From Hordeum vulgare subsp. vulgare (Eukaryota > Streptophyta > Magnoliopsida > Poales > Poaceae): 64,000 nucleotides of DNA. The position numbers were made by a program, and so were the translations under genes. Each line of letters opens with the position of its first letter. The stretch's first letter is position 1. Location of the stretch: NCBI RefSeq assembly GCF_904849725.1, contig NC_058521.1, positions 145,480,744-145,544,743 on the forward strand. The letters are read 5' to 3'. Under the pieces are notes generated by a model. The model had not been told where the DNA came from and did not search any database. It worked only from the letters and a program-made list of their open reading frames with translations. Shown here piece after piece: positions 44,915 to 56,705 of the stretch.

Positions 44915-47900
44915 TCACTCCTCCGGATAGTTCACGTACAGTCGACCAGAGTCCTCATCGAACTCCCACTTCAGATGGTTGTCATCAGGATCTCCTACGT
45001 CGGGCGTACCTGTACCTGTTGGTGTTTGTAGTAATCTGTGAGCCACGGGGACTCAACAATCGTATGACCTTGGTATCGAATCTAGCCAAGTTATTGGGTG
45101 AGGAAGGATAAGTGTATGGGTTTGCAGCAACCTAAGCATATATGGTGGCTACCTTACAATGATCAGGGTAATCATATGGTGGTCTACGCGAGCGATCAAA
45201 GACTAGATTGATCACTAAGTGATCCTGAACACCTACTTACGTCAAACATAACCCCGCCATGTTCTCGATCGGAGAGAGATCTCCGAAGGAGACAGTCACG
45301 GTTACGCACACAATTGGCAGTTTTATTAGAGTTGCTTCAAGTTGTCTAGAACCGGATGTTAACAAAATATCCACATTTGCCACATAACCGCGGGCACGAC
45401 TTTCCGAAAGATTAAACCCTGCAGGGGGGCTCCAACTAGTCCATCACAAACTATCACGGGCCGCAAAGTAATCCTCTATCACGAAACTCGTGATCTCGTC
45501 AGATTCGTTAGAGGAAAACCTCAACTTTGAGGAGACCCAAAGTTTCACCGGAATCCCTATACGCAAGATATATCGCTAAGGTAAGACAAATCTGGCAAGA
45601 CCTCCCGACGTGTCGACGACCCCGATAAGAGCCGCGTATCTCAGTCTCAGGACACATCGGATAAGCTAAGTGTACAAAGCCTGATAGAAATCACTCAAGT
45701 TGCCCTGAGTTGGCCCCACACAGTGCTCTAGTTTGGACCAACACTCATGAGGAGCACTGGTCCGGGTTGTTGATTAAATCCTCGGGGTAGCTATTCCCTA
45801 TGCAAATTATTATTAAGTTGTGAGCAGATTAAAACCAATGTTGGGTCCTGCCAGGCAAGCCTTAACACTACACGATTTATCATGGGGGTCCCCATAACAA
45901 CCCCGAACGTGTGAGGAGCGATCAGTTTTGGAGTCGAACACCGGTAATCGAAACTAAGGAGGCAACAACGGAACAAATCACCCGGCAAAAGGTTAGGCCT
46001 TTCGACATTTACCAAGTATATAGGTGCATTAATTAAATAGAAGTTCAAACATAATGATATCAAAATACCCATGTTATCAGATGGAACAGCGGGCACCTGC
46101 AACTAGCAAAGCTACTCATTAGGGGTTAAGCAAGCCTACTTAGCCAAACAACATTTGCTAGGAGAGCGAGGTGTTTGGGGTTCATGGCAAAGACAGGGGA
46201 CATTTATATCAAGTGGTAGGCAGCGAGCATGTAACGAAGGAAACATGATTCTAAGAATAACAAAGCTAGAAACGGTGTCAAGGTCACGGTCATCTTGCAT
46301 GTGATGTCTTCAGCTTGGAACTTCTCTTGTTCTTCCTGCACGTACTCTCCAGAATCCACGTACTCGCTGTCCGTTCCCGATGCTACCCAAGATAAGATAA
46401 TAGCCAATGAACACCGGTGAAACATAATGCAACAACCAATACGATGCATTTGTGAAGAAAGAAACATGCATCACTATTCTAGTCACTTTCATATGCATTA
46501 GTTGAGTTAATTGAATCATGGACAGAACCTCATATTAAGTTATCTTTACATGCATGAATATGTCATCAACATGTGCATCACGAGAAAATGATGCAAAAAC
46601 ATATAAAGAACGTAGGGAACGGAGCCACGGTTCAACCGGAAACTACAAAACAAGTTACGAACATCTACGGGTCAAAACAGCCACAGACACACTCTAATGG
46701 GCACTCACTGGTGTAACCAGGTTGTCACATGATCAATCAACAAATTATAAGTGAGGTGGTGCATGGGAACAAACCACACCATCAACGATGCCCACACAAG
46801 CTTCAAAATAATACAAACATACAATCTGATTTCAACAGCAACATAGCAGTTTGTCTACAAGATTTAAAGTAGCTACAACCTTCTAAATAAATCACACAAG
46901 GCATGAAACTGAAGCCATCCAAAAGGTCTACAACCCTGTACAAGAAGCTAATGCAAAGGAACCACACATGAGCAGATCTATAGACACTAACTTGGACAAA
47001 AACTATCATAGATTGGGACTTAGTGAAAATCACAGATTTTCACCAGCTCCTTATGCTCTGAAGCATTTTGGAAGCCTCCAAAATGATATCTATAGGAGGT
47101 GTATAGGCATGAAATTTAAAGGGAGCTACACAAACATAAAAGCTCACAAACATTAGTTTGTTGCATGGGCTAATTTCCAACACAGGATCTAATTCACACA
47201 AGACAACAGGGGAAGAAAATAACTCCAGTTTCCCAAACTTAGTGAAAATCACAAGGTTTCACAAATCTGACAGTTTCAGCCAAGTGTCCACTTTGATAGG
47301 GCACAATAGGTGCATACAAATCCCTAAGAACAAAATGTAAGTCACATGCTGTAGAGGGGTTCACCCACTACCATTCCATCAAGGAATCATCCACCAAGGG
47401 TCAAAGCACCACCTAATGTAGAGCTCTAAACATGGCATCACATCAGAAAATAACAGTTTTATGAAGTTGCTTAAAGTGAAATATGGCTGCACCAATGGAT
47501 TCCTGGGATGATTCTACCCCAAATCCATATATCATGCATGGGTAGTTGCATGTAGAGCTAGCACAATTGGTATCATCTACACATGCGCATTCAATGGGGC
47601 AAGATCAACCTATCTAGGCATAGCATGGACTCACTAACATTGTCACACTAACATAGAGAAATGTGGTCATCCACACACACACACACACATGTGCACACAC
47701 ATACACATGCACATGTATATATGGACTCATACCACACCATCTACACCTACACATACACACACACAAGAACTACTCACACAACACACATGTCTAGTTGTAA
47801 ACATGAGGGATTAGGCCCTCTTGCACAAGTGTATCTACACACTCATGCACACACACAACACATCCTATCTACACACACATACACTACACCCTAGTGCCAC

Positions 47901-48699
47901 ATGAGTGAAAGAAAAAAAAGAAAACAACAAGCAAAACCCCTGGCAGAAATTAGCAACACAAAATAACAGGGAAAGGAATAAAATAAAAATCAAAATAAAA
48001 AGGGGAGGAAGTGGGATCGAACCCACAACCCCCTGGCGCAACTACCAGAGACACACCACTCGGCTAGGCCATCGAGGCTTACCAGAGAGAGGGTTATATG
48101 CAAGGTAACCCTCTGTGGCGCTGCACAGGAACTAGTCCACATAAAACAAAAAGGGCACCCGAGGGGATTCGAACCCGCGACACTGGCGGAGGCGCCCGGC
48201 TCTGTTGCCACTGCCCTAAGGTAACCGATCTAAACATAGAGGGGAGTGTTGCTCTTTTGAGTAGCCCCCTTTGCTCTACTACCCCCTATGCGGCCGGAAC
48301 AGGGGAGAACGCCGGTGGCTCTCCGTTGACTAATCCCTACGGCGACTACCACGCAGGGAAGGAGGGAACCCCAGGGGTTCCATTCCCGAGGCTAGCTCCC
48401 TGGGAGGAGCCCCACTGCGACGGCTCGACGACGCAGCTACCTATGGCAATGACGGCGACGGCAGATGCCTACGGCGAGGGCTCGATGCAGAAATGGCGAA
48501 GGAGAGGGAGGAGGACGTCGCGAGGCTCACCTTGAGGGTCTCGATGACACGCCTGTTGCCGTGACGAGGAAGAAGGGGCGAGGCGACGACAGACATGCAC
48601 GATCTGCTCCAGCGGCGACGAGGGCGACGCGGGGAGCGAAGCAGAGGAGGGGAACTGGCCCCTTAGCGACGGGAACGGGTTGATGGAGGATCTAGCATC
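44915..48699 (-). CDS. LTR-embedded multi-exon ORF, Gypsy-2 copy
   Basis: Predicted coding segments on minus: open frame 48699-48531 ending ...caag before GTGAGC; middle exon 46382-46299 (84 nt) after gggtag, before GCAAGA; last exon 45015-44915 (101 nt) after caacag, ending GAG GAG TGA. Phases are 1 and 1 throughout. The middle exon peptide includes YVDSGEYVQEEQEKFQAED and the last exon ends LYVNYPEE; both match Gypsy-3 exons of equal length. No start codon was found in the first segment, so the true 5' exon is unresolved. The protein would be small and strongly acidic at its C-terminus. Function unknown. Confidence 0.45.
47668..47890. repeat. (CA)n-rich low-complexity block
   Basis: Repeated cacacaca, interrupted by acatgcac words. 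The Gypsy-3 LTRs have a TG-rich block on their sense strand at the matching place (52406-52455 and 63312-63355). Reading frames here are artefacts. Confidence 0.9.
48005..48080 (-). ncRNA. tRNA-like sequence, second unit, Gypsy-2 LTR
   Basis: On minus: A-box match TAGCCGAGTGG (48066-48056), B-box match GGTTCGATCC (48023-48014) and a GTGGG/CCCAC T-arm-like stem. The spacing suits a tRNA-derived unit. The acceptor ends do not pair well, so this is not a functional tRNA gene. Confidence 0.55.
48153..48226 (-). ncRNA. tRNA-like sequence, first unit, Gypsy-2 LTR
   Basis: On minus: A-box-like TTAGGGCAGTGGC (48219-48207) and B-box GGTTCGAATCC (48175-48165) about 32 bases further. It lies about 70 bases upstream (sense) of the second unit, inside the predicted first intron of the LTR ORF. 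Confidence 0.55.
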
Positions 48700-49719
48700 C
48701 TACCTACCACCACGGCCTCCCCGGAAGGCTACCACCAGCGAGGGGACGGCGTGGATCGGCGGACCTAAGTTCTCGGACTGAACCTGCTCCTCTCCAAAAC
48801 TTACCTGAGAGAGAGGAAAGGAGATGGGAACGAGGTGGCGGCGGGGAGAGGGAAATCTAGAGGGGCACACACGTCGAGGGGGGTTAAATAGGCGCAGAGG
48901 ACACTCCTCGACGTTCGTGAGCCACGATGTCGGCCTCTCTCTCTCACATGCTCTGACGGAAAGCACACAGAGGCGAACGACGTCAGAGGAGTAAGAAGGG
49001 ACCGGGAGAAGGCCGTGCGAGCGAGGAAAAGAGGCGAGGCCCAGGTGGAGAGGGAGGGAGCCATCCGCCTGGGCTTCTCTAGCGCGTGGGTAAGATAGGA
49101 AAAAATAAAGGGGTTTTCCTTTTTAAAATAAATAAACAACAAACTAAATCCTCAGAGCCACACAGGGTTTTGAAAAAGAAGATAAAAACAAATACGACAT
49201 GAGGGATTTATGCCCTATTTGATACAAATATAAACCAGTTTTTTAGACTAACTAAATTACAACCCAAAACAGGAATTAACATGCTGTTTTGATTAAAACC
49301 CCACATGAACTAAAGTCTAATACAACAATGACATCTTCCCCCTCAACCAAAAGTAAATACTCTAAATGTTTAACATTTTTAAAACAGGTTCAAACAAATT
49401 CTAACACACAAGTTTAATAACTAAGGGGGGGGGGGGAAGGTTTTAGCATTGTTTGAAAATCATTGTTTGAAAACACCACATCATTTCACATCACTCAAAG
49501 AAAGCTAGCACTAGCATGATGGATCAACTCCGAGCAACACAAGAAGGAAAGCAATGCAATTGAAAAGGATGCCATGATGCAAGATGATGACATGAAATGA
49601 TAACTTTATATAACATCCAAAGCATGGTTCCACAAAATAGGAAGGACCCAAATATGGAAAGGAATACATCTGGGCTGTTACAAACTCTCCCACACTACAA
49701 AAAGATCTTGACCCGAGAT

Positions 49720-50283
49720 CTAGGACTGAAAGAACTCTGGAAATTCGGAACGGAGGTGATCCTCGCGCTTCCAAGTGGCCTCTTTGTCGGAATGATGTGA
49801 CCATTGCACGTTGAGAAACTTGATTGACTTATTGCGGGTCTTGCGCTCAGTCGCCTCAAGAACTGCAACTGGATGCTCACGGTAGGATAGGTCGGGTTGA
49901 AGGTCAATATCCTGAAGATCAACTGTGCGCTCGGGAGTCTTGAAGCATCTCCGGAGCTGAGAGACATGAAACACGTCATGCACATTTGAGAAGTTTGAAG
50001 GGAGCTCTAATTGATATGCAAGGTCGCCTCTCTTGCCAACAATTCTGAAAGGCCCAACAAAATGAGGAGCAAGCTTTCCTTTGATGTCGAAATGCTGAGT
50101 GCCCTTCATAGGAGACACTTTGAGATAGACGAAGTCATCGAGCTGATAAACCATGTCATGATGCTTGCTATCGTAGTAGCTCTTCTAACGGGACTGCGCT
50201 GCTTTGAGATTATCCCGAATGACACGACACATTTCTTCTGCTTCAGCAATCATGTCATTCCCAAGAATCTGACGCTCACAAGT
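49720..50283 (-). pseudogene. Gypsy-2 pol C-terminus with chromodomain
   Basis: Frame on minus reads from the end of integrase (ERQILGNDMI) through YQLDDFVYLKVSPMKG and VHDVFHVSQLRRCF to a chromodomain (VQWSHHSDKEATWKRED) and ends FQS-stop. A stop interrupts it near 50186. The upstream part is separated by Gypsy-3. The chromodomain has its conserved Trp residues, unlike that of Gypsy-4. Confidence 0.9.
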
Positions 50284-51093
50284 TGTAGTGCCCCATATGT
50301 AAACCTTCCCTATTTGGAACCTTCCCTATGTGGATCCAACTTGTCATTGACATGAGTTTATGTGCATCTGATATTCCATGTGATGCTTCCCTTGTTTTGT
50401 TTCCTTTTGCATGCATGCATCCATTCCATCCCATTCATCCTTGCCTTTGTATTGTTGTTCTTGTGTTCCATGAGTTGTGATGTGATGATGATATGTGTGA
50501 TAAGTGGACTTGTGGAGTGGTGCAATGGTAGTAGGAAGCTATGTGGTTGCTCTAGGATTATAATACTTCCCCCTCTCTTTTATCTTAAGCTCTATATTCA
50601 CTTGTCCCATCCTTGTTTTAAAGATGTCCTTGATTTAGCATATTTTGTGGTGGATATGGAGATGTGATTTTGCTGTTTTGAAACTATGTTGTGAGGGTGC
50701 AAATATTCACAAAACAGCTCAACATATTCTGTTTTGTAAATATTTACTTGCTCCTAAAATCCCTTTTTCATTTTATTCTATTAGGTCATAATTCCTTATG
50801 ACCAGGGGTGTGTTTGTTATATTTTTAGCATCTATAGTCTAGCTTGTGCTTATTTTGTTTTTCTGGTGTTGGTTAAAAATAAAATAAAACCCCAGGGAAT
50901 TCTTTCTCTCCTCCTGGCGCAGCATGTGCCTTTCCCATCGGCCAGGGCCCATCTCCCTCTCCTTCCCTCTCGCGCACAGGGCCCAGCGCGACACCTCCTT
51001 CTTTCTGACGCCGTTCCCTCCCGGTGCTCACCTTTCTGTCAGTAGCCGAGACACCGAGAGGAATGACACCGTTGCACAAACGTCGAGGGGCCC

Positions 51094-51101
51094 CATATAA
51101 C
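51094..51101 (+). promoter_or_regulatory. TATA-like box of Gypsy-3 5' LTR
   Basis: CATATAAC followed about 100 bases later by a donor-like GTAAGT (51203). The same arrangement occurs at 61995-62103 in the 3' LTR and, with TATTTAA, in Gypsy-2 on minus (48890 to 48804). Confidence 0.45.
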
Positions 51102-51295
51102 CTGGGCGTCCGTGCCTTCCGCCTCCTCCTAGGGTTCCTCCTCTTCCCAGTTCCCTGCCGCCACCTCTCTTCTTCCCCTCCATCTCTCCCTTCCTCCCCA
51201 AGGTAAGTACTCTGCAGAGTAGCAGAGAAGCAGAGAAGTAACCCGCCGTCGATCCCCTGCCTCCCGTCGTCTCCGGCGACGACGGCCATGTCTAA

Positions 51296-54200
51296 GAGCT
51301 CGGGGTTCGACCCCGCGTACCATTCCCGTCGTCGGTAGGGTCGGGGAGCGACCACACCGACGGGGCCGAGCGCGTCTTCGCCGAGGCCACGGTGTCCTTC
51401 TTCCTCTACTTCAGCAGCAGCAGATCTTACTCGTCGACGTTCTTCTACACCACCGGTGCTCCTTCCTCCACAGATCGGCCCCTCCTTCCTTCCCAAGGTG
51501 AGGCCGCACCTTCCCCTTCCTTCCTCCTCCATAGTTCAGCTGGGAACTGATGAGTGCGTGTGCATCCTCGGCCTCGAGCAGCAGCAGTAGCAGCGGATGT
51601 GTGTGTGTACGTGTGTTACTCCTCTATCAGGGCGACGTGTAGTTTACAGCGGTAGCAGAAGCTCTCCTCCGTCATGTTGCGTCGACATGGTGGTAGAGTC
51701 CTCTGGTAGGAGCTGCAGTAGGAAGGCACGGCGACCTCCGTGTCGCGAGTTCTCTGCCGAGCTGCAGCAACAGCAGATTGTGTGCGTGATGTTGTGGGTG
51801 TCTCGGCATTGCAGAGTAGCAGGGGCTCCCTCCCCGCGAAGCCGTCGAGCACTTCAGTAGATGGTTCCCTCCGGTAGCGCAGCAGCATCAGCAGTGACGG
51901 CGAGATCAGCCCGACGACCTCCCTGTCACAGGTGTTGTTCTGCAGAGAGTGCAGAATCTCGTGTCGCTTACCTTGTATCAGTTCCCCTAGCTAGCAGACA
52001 TCGATTCGTAGCGCAGTGGTTGGAGAATCATGTTTGTTCTCGTGAGGTTGCAGGTTCGAGTCCCCCCTCAACCCCTTTTGTTTGTCTGCCTATTTTTCGT
52101 GCAGCAGTAGCAGCAGGGGATGGCTTATCCTGTATAAGCCCTCTGTTCTTTCGAGAGGAGGTGTTAGCCAAGTGGTTGTGTGGTGGTGGGTGGACCAGTA
52201 GTTCCTGGGTTCTATTCCTAGGGCATCCTCTTTTCTTTTTCTTGCTATTGTTTTTGCCTTTTGCTGTTTTGCCTTGCTAGTTAGTTGTGATGCTTGGGCA
52301 GCAATGTTGTGTTGTCAAAAATATGAACACGAGTAGGTTTTACACCTTGTTCTAGTTTTGTGCATGGTAGATATAACTTGTGAAGGTAAGCATGCATATA
52401 ATTGAGAGCATGTATGTGTGTGTGTGTGTTTGTAAGTAGATGTGTGTGTGTGCTCTAGAGGGAGTGCATGTAGGTGCATATGCTAGTGAAATCTTGCGCT
52501 TGCAAGCATAGCATTTTGTTGTGTGTGATGACTAGAGTTTCATATGTAAGTGCATCTTATGGGGGTTATGATGTGTGTATGGTGGCCATGTGTTGCAAGC
52601 TATGATTAGCATGTGTAGGTATGTGATTTGATCTTGAGCAGGATGTGCTTGTGGGTGATGTGGAGTAGATGTGTGTGTGAGAAGCAATCCACCTTGGCAA
52701 GCAAATCCATGCACCTCCACATGTCCATATGTGAGAGGGCATGGTATATTGTTTGTGTGGGAAGCTTAGTAGTAGGGTTTGTGAAGTTGATGTGCATGAC
52801 AAAAACATGGGGTTCAAACCCCCATGTCACTTTGTCATTGTGCACATGAGCTCAACCTTTGTAGTTGTTGTTTTAGTAGGAACTACATGAAATGATGCCC
52901 ATTCCCTAGGGATGATTTGGAGTAGTTCCCTCTCCCTTAATTTGTGGTCACTTGTCCCAAGTAGGTGCCCACATTTTATATATGATTTTAGGGTATAAAC
53001 TCCCAAGGAATCCAGTGGTGAAGTTACTTTTGCCATTGGGAAAATTTATGGAGTGGACATATTCAGATTTGTTGCAAGTTTGATCTTGGTTTCCATGGAA
53101 TAGGTGGAGCCCAAGGGCATGTGTTTTGGTGTGATAGAAGTAGGGGTTTTTCTCTACACCATAGTGGTGTCATTTATCACTTGGTGTTAATTGCATGCAA
53201 ACTATGCCTAGACAAAGTGGGCATGTGGCTGGAAAAAGTCCAGCTTAGTGAAATCTGAAATTTCACAAAGTCTGGGAATTCCGGATACATTTTCTTCTCC
53301 TATAGATGAGGATGTGCTGGTCATTGTGTTGAGAACTAGCCTTAGTTCAGTGCTAGGATTTTGGACCTGATATGTTGGTGAAGCTCCCTGGAAAATTTCA
53401 TATCATTTGGAGTCCAGTAGGTTGTGTTTTGATTGCTATCAAAAGCTTCAGAACAAAGACAAAAATTCAGGTGCAGGAATTTTCACAAAGTCCCTGAGAT
53501 CTGTTGGTTTTGGGAAAGTTTGTGGCCTTTTATATTCTAGAGTTTAATTCCTTTTGCTGTGATTCTTGCTGGTTCTTGTAGTGTTCTTGGTTGGCTACAG
53601 CCACATATATTATTTGCCATATTTAGAGGGCTGTAGCTAAGTTGCATGTAGCTCACAAAGAGCTAAGATGCAGATTGGGGCAGATTGAGTTGTATAGTCA
53701 TTTTGATCATTGTGTGTGCTTAGTTGATTTTGTGGTGTTCTTCCTTGCTCCAATCCATTCATGTTGGGTTGTTTTATGTCTTGGCAACCTGGGAATACCA
53801 GATTTGTGCCAATTGTGAGTGTGGTGTTGATTCTTCCACGTAGAGCTTCATATCTTGTTTCGTTGATTCCCGTTGATCCGTAGCTCCGTTTGCAATATTC
53901 TTTATATGGTTTTGCATCATTTTCACGAGCCGCATCTGTTCATGCCATCCTCATGCATGTAAAAATAGCTTAGTGTACAGTTCTGTCCAGAAACTTGCAG
54001 TAGTTTATTTTTGCTTGTGCTAGAGATAGAGATAGTGGTGCATGCTCATTTTTCATCTCATGCATCATGTGATTGTTGCATCTTGTGGTGCTGCTGTTCA
54101 TTGGCTATTATTATTATGTTGGGTAGCACCGGGATCGGAGAACAAATACGTGGAGTCAGGAGAGTACGTGCAGGACGATCCAGAACCATTCCAAGCTGAG

Positions 54201-55584
54201 GATATCACAGGCAAGATGATATGACCTTGATTCCATCTCTAGACTTGTTATGCTAGTTTCGTTTCCATGTCATATTGCTCGCTGCCTACCACTGGAATTA
54301 AATTTCCTCTTCATATGCCATGAGCCCAAACACTGATCCCTTCCTAGCATAACTTGTATGGCTAAGTAGGCTTTCCTCAGCTACTAATATTAGCATTGCT
54401 AGATGCAGCTGCTTTGACTCATGTGATAACATGGGCTTGATATCATTATCTTAAATTCTGTTATTTAATTAATGCACCTGTATACTTGGTACATGACGGG
54501 AGGCCTAGCCTTTTGCCGGGTGCTTTGTTCCGTTATTGCCGCCTTAGTTACCGGTTACCGGTGTTTGATTCCATAATGATCGCTCCTAACACGTTCGGGG
54601 TTGTTATGGGGACCCCCTTGATAAATCGCGTAGTGATAAGGCTTGTCCGGCAGGACCCAACATTGGTGTTAATTTGCTAATCACTTAATAATAAACTGCA
54701 TAGGGAATAGCTACCCCGAGGATTCTAATCAACAACCCGGGCCAGTGCTCCTCATGAGTGTTGGTCCAAACTAGAGTCGTGTGCGGGGACAACCCGGGGC
54801 AACTCGGGAGATGTCTATCAGGCCACTGTACGCTATGCTCATCCGGTGTGTCGTGAGACTAAGATACGCAGGTCTTATCGGGGTCGTCGACACGTCGGGA
54901 GTTCCTGCTAGCCTTGTCTTACCTTAGCGGTATATCTTGCGTATAGGAATCCCAGTGAAGCTTTGGTTTCCCCCAGAGTTGAGGTTTTACTCTAAGGAAT
55001 CCGACGAGATCACGAGATTCGTGATAGAGGATGCCTTTGCGGCCCGTGTTCGTTTGTGATGGACTAGTTGGAGCACCCCTGCAGGGTTTAATCTTTCGGA
55101 AAGCCGTGCCCGCGGTTATGTGGCAACTTGGAATATTTTGTTAACATCCGATATTAGAAAACTTTAACACAAGCTAATAAAATTGCCAACTATGTGCGTA
55201 GCCGTGACTGTCCCCTCGAAGATCTCTCTTCGATCGGGAAGACGGTGGGGTTATGAATGTCGTAGGTAGGTGTCCAGGATCACTTAGTGATCAAGTAATC
55301 TCGACCGCTAGTGTAAACCACCTTCATAGCTGTTTACGTAAGTTAGCCACTAAAGCAAGCTTAGGATGCTGCAGCCTTATACACTTCACCCTTACCCTAC
55401 CTAATGACATGACTAGTTCTGGCACCAAGGTCTTAGATTGCTGAGTCCCCGTGGCTCACGGATTCCTCCGAAACTCCCAACAGGTACAGGTACCCCAGAG
55501 ACAGATGATCCCGATGGCACTCAGCTGGCGTGGCAGTACGACGAGGAGACAAACGGCCTCTACGTGAACTATCCAGAGGACTGA
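51296..55584 (+). CDS. LTR-embedded multi-exon ORF, Gypsy-3 5' LTR copy
   Basis: Predicted coding segments: 51296-51497 (ends ...caag before GTGAGG), 54127-54210 (84 nt, after gggtag, before GCAAGA), 55484-55584 (101 nt, after caacag, ending GAC TGA). Joining keeps one frame (phases 1,1). The middle peptide includes YVESGEYVQDDPEPFQAED and the end is LYVNYPED. A TAA at 51293-51295 closes the first segment here, while the 3' LTR copy stays open from 62142. No start codon is assigned. The second intron begins with GC, as in Gypsy-4 and Gypsy-2. Function unknown; possibly a captured gene or a leader protein. Confidence 0.45.
52002..52074 (+). ncRNA. tRNA-like sequence, first unit, Gypsy-3 5' LTR
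   Basis: A-box TAGCGCAGTGG (52009-52019) and B-box GGTTCGAGTCC (52053-52063), 33 bases apart. Acceptor ends pair poorly. The unit lies in the predicted first intron of the LTR ORF. Confidence 0.6.
52157..52229 (+). ncRNA. tRNA-like sequence, second unit, Gypsy-3 5' LTR
   Basis: A-box-like TTAGCCAAGTGG (52164-52175) and a damaged B-box GGTTCTATTCC (52208-52218); the 3' LTR copy has the better GGTTCGATTCC. Confidence 0.55.
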
Positions 55585-55839
55585 GGCGTGGTCGTGATCA
55601 TGGGCCTGCAGGCAGGGTAGCATAGCATTTTCATGTTTTGTAGTCCGTAGTGGAACTACCTTGATTGTATCTGTGATGTACTCTGAGTTAATAATGAGAA
55701 GACAATTGAGTCCCGAATTGTCTACTTTTATTATTATTTATGCTATGTTACTTGCTTGCGAAACGCTTAGATGCGCTTCTTTCCTATTAGGGGGCCTCGA
55801 CCCCCAGATCGGAAAGGACCGCATCTTGGTCGTTACAAG

Positions 55840-55854
55840 TTGGCAATCAGAGCC
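55840..55854 (+). other. Gypsy-3 primer binding site
   Basis: ttggcaatcagagcc two bases inside the LTR end; one mismatch to the Met-tRNA type TTGGTATCAGAGC core. Confidence 0.75.
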
Positions 55855-56705
55855 TTACGACCATAGGAGCCTTTGTGTGATCGTATTTGGCCGAGTTGAG
55901 TCTAGAAAAATGTTTTGAGTCTTAGTTATATCGGAGAGTAGGATTCTTTTTTCTCCTCTTCTTTGCTCTGGTGAGGTTCCCGTCCTAGGAAATCTTTAAC
56001 TCTACTCCTTTTCTCGCTCAATTTTTTTTAGGATCACGCGGGTATTTGTGAAATCTATATGATTTCGATGTCACGGAATCCTGTCTTGGTGCCTCCTATC
56101 TGCTCTAAGTATCAGGGGAGTTGAGCTCCAGGGATTACCGCGCACATCGCCATCATTCAGATTTCTAAGTATCTAAGAACGGAGGGTGTTCGTTATTTCT
56201 TCAATACTGGTAGTGGTGAGATAACCCCGATGTCCCCAGTACTGGTGTAGATTGTTCGGGGGTATTACCACACTTGGTATCGTTGTGATCACGAGGATCT
56301 GTTGTAGATGAAGGTCCGAGGTGCTGGTCGTGTGTTGAAGGATGTGATACAGGTGACGGGTTAATTTAGGAGTTGTGTGAAATACTCCTTGTATCCGTGT
56401 ACCAGATTGCATGACCAGTTATTTCGGGAATTCATAGGTGGGATATCTAGTAGTATCTTATAGGACTATCTTCCTACAGACGCTTGATTGAGGTTTGGGA
56501 AATCTCGAGCATATGTTTGTTCCGAACGGTTCTAGCTCACACTTGTTTGCAGTGGTCCTTATCGGAATTTTGTCGTCTGTTACTTTGAGGTTACACTCTT
56601 GCTATGTTGTTCGAGTGCAATGCTAAATTCTGTTCAGATATTCTGTCTTTTGATTCAGCAATATCTTCAATTATTCTGTGGACTAATATGATGTCCGTCT
56701 TCAGG
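55855..56705 (+). other. Gypsy-3 leader before gag
   Basis: About 0.85 kb, homologous to the Gypsy-1 leader. No gene seen. Confidence 0.7.

Larger units (their letters stand above)
44644..49682 (-). repeat. Gypsy-2 3' LTR
   Basis: Reads TGTAACAGCCCAGATG at 49682 to ...TTAGTCGTTACA at 44644 on minus. Related to the Gypsy-3 LTR over its length but clearly diverged. It contains a TATA-like box (48890-48884 on minus), a GTAAGT donor-like site at 48804, the exons listed separately, two tRNA-like sequences and a (CA)n block. Confidence 0.88.
44644..50283 (-). mobile_element. Gypsy-2 (minus), 3' part
   Basis: Holds the end of pol (50283-49720) followed on minus by a complete 5.04 kb 3' LTR (49682-44644). 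It is inserted in the Angela-like remnant (left flank catac) and is itself split at 50283 by Gypsy-3. The rest of Gypsy-2 should lie to the right of Gypsy-3, outside the window. Confidence 0.85.
50284..55837 (+). repeat. Gypsy-3 5' LTR
   Basis: TGTAGTGCCCC to ...GGTCGTTACA. Landmarks: TATA-like CATATAAC near 51094, a pyrimidine-rich leader, a GTAAGT donor-like site at 51203, predicted ORF exons (51296-55584), two tRNA-like units and a TG-rich block at 52406-52455. If transcription starts near 51120, R plus U5 would be about 4.7 kb long. Confidence 0.92.

Noticed and set aside
47661..47894. Thr/His-rich protein frame
   Set aside because: It is translation of the CA-rich low-complexity block.
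51024..51206. 60-codon frame in the Gypsy-3 leader as first exon of the LTR ORF
   Set aside because: At the GTAAGT donor its phase is 2, which does not join in frame to the later exons, and the frame is not shown to be kept in Gypsy-2.
52002..52229. Functional tRNA genes
   Set aside because: A-box and B-box are present but acceptor stems pair poorly; they are listed as tRNA-like only.
52532..52849. Frames repeated at 63467-63750 suggesting a conserved protein
   Set aside because: They recur because they lie in the two LTRs of one element; both strands are open and no domain is seen.
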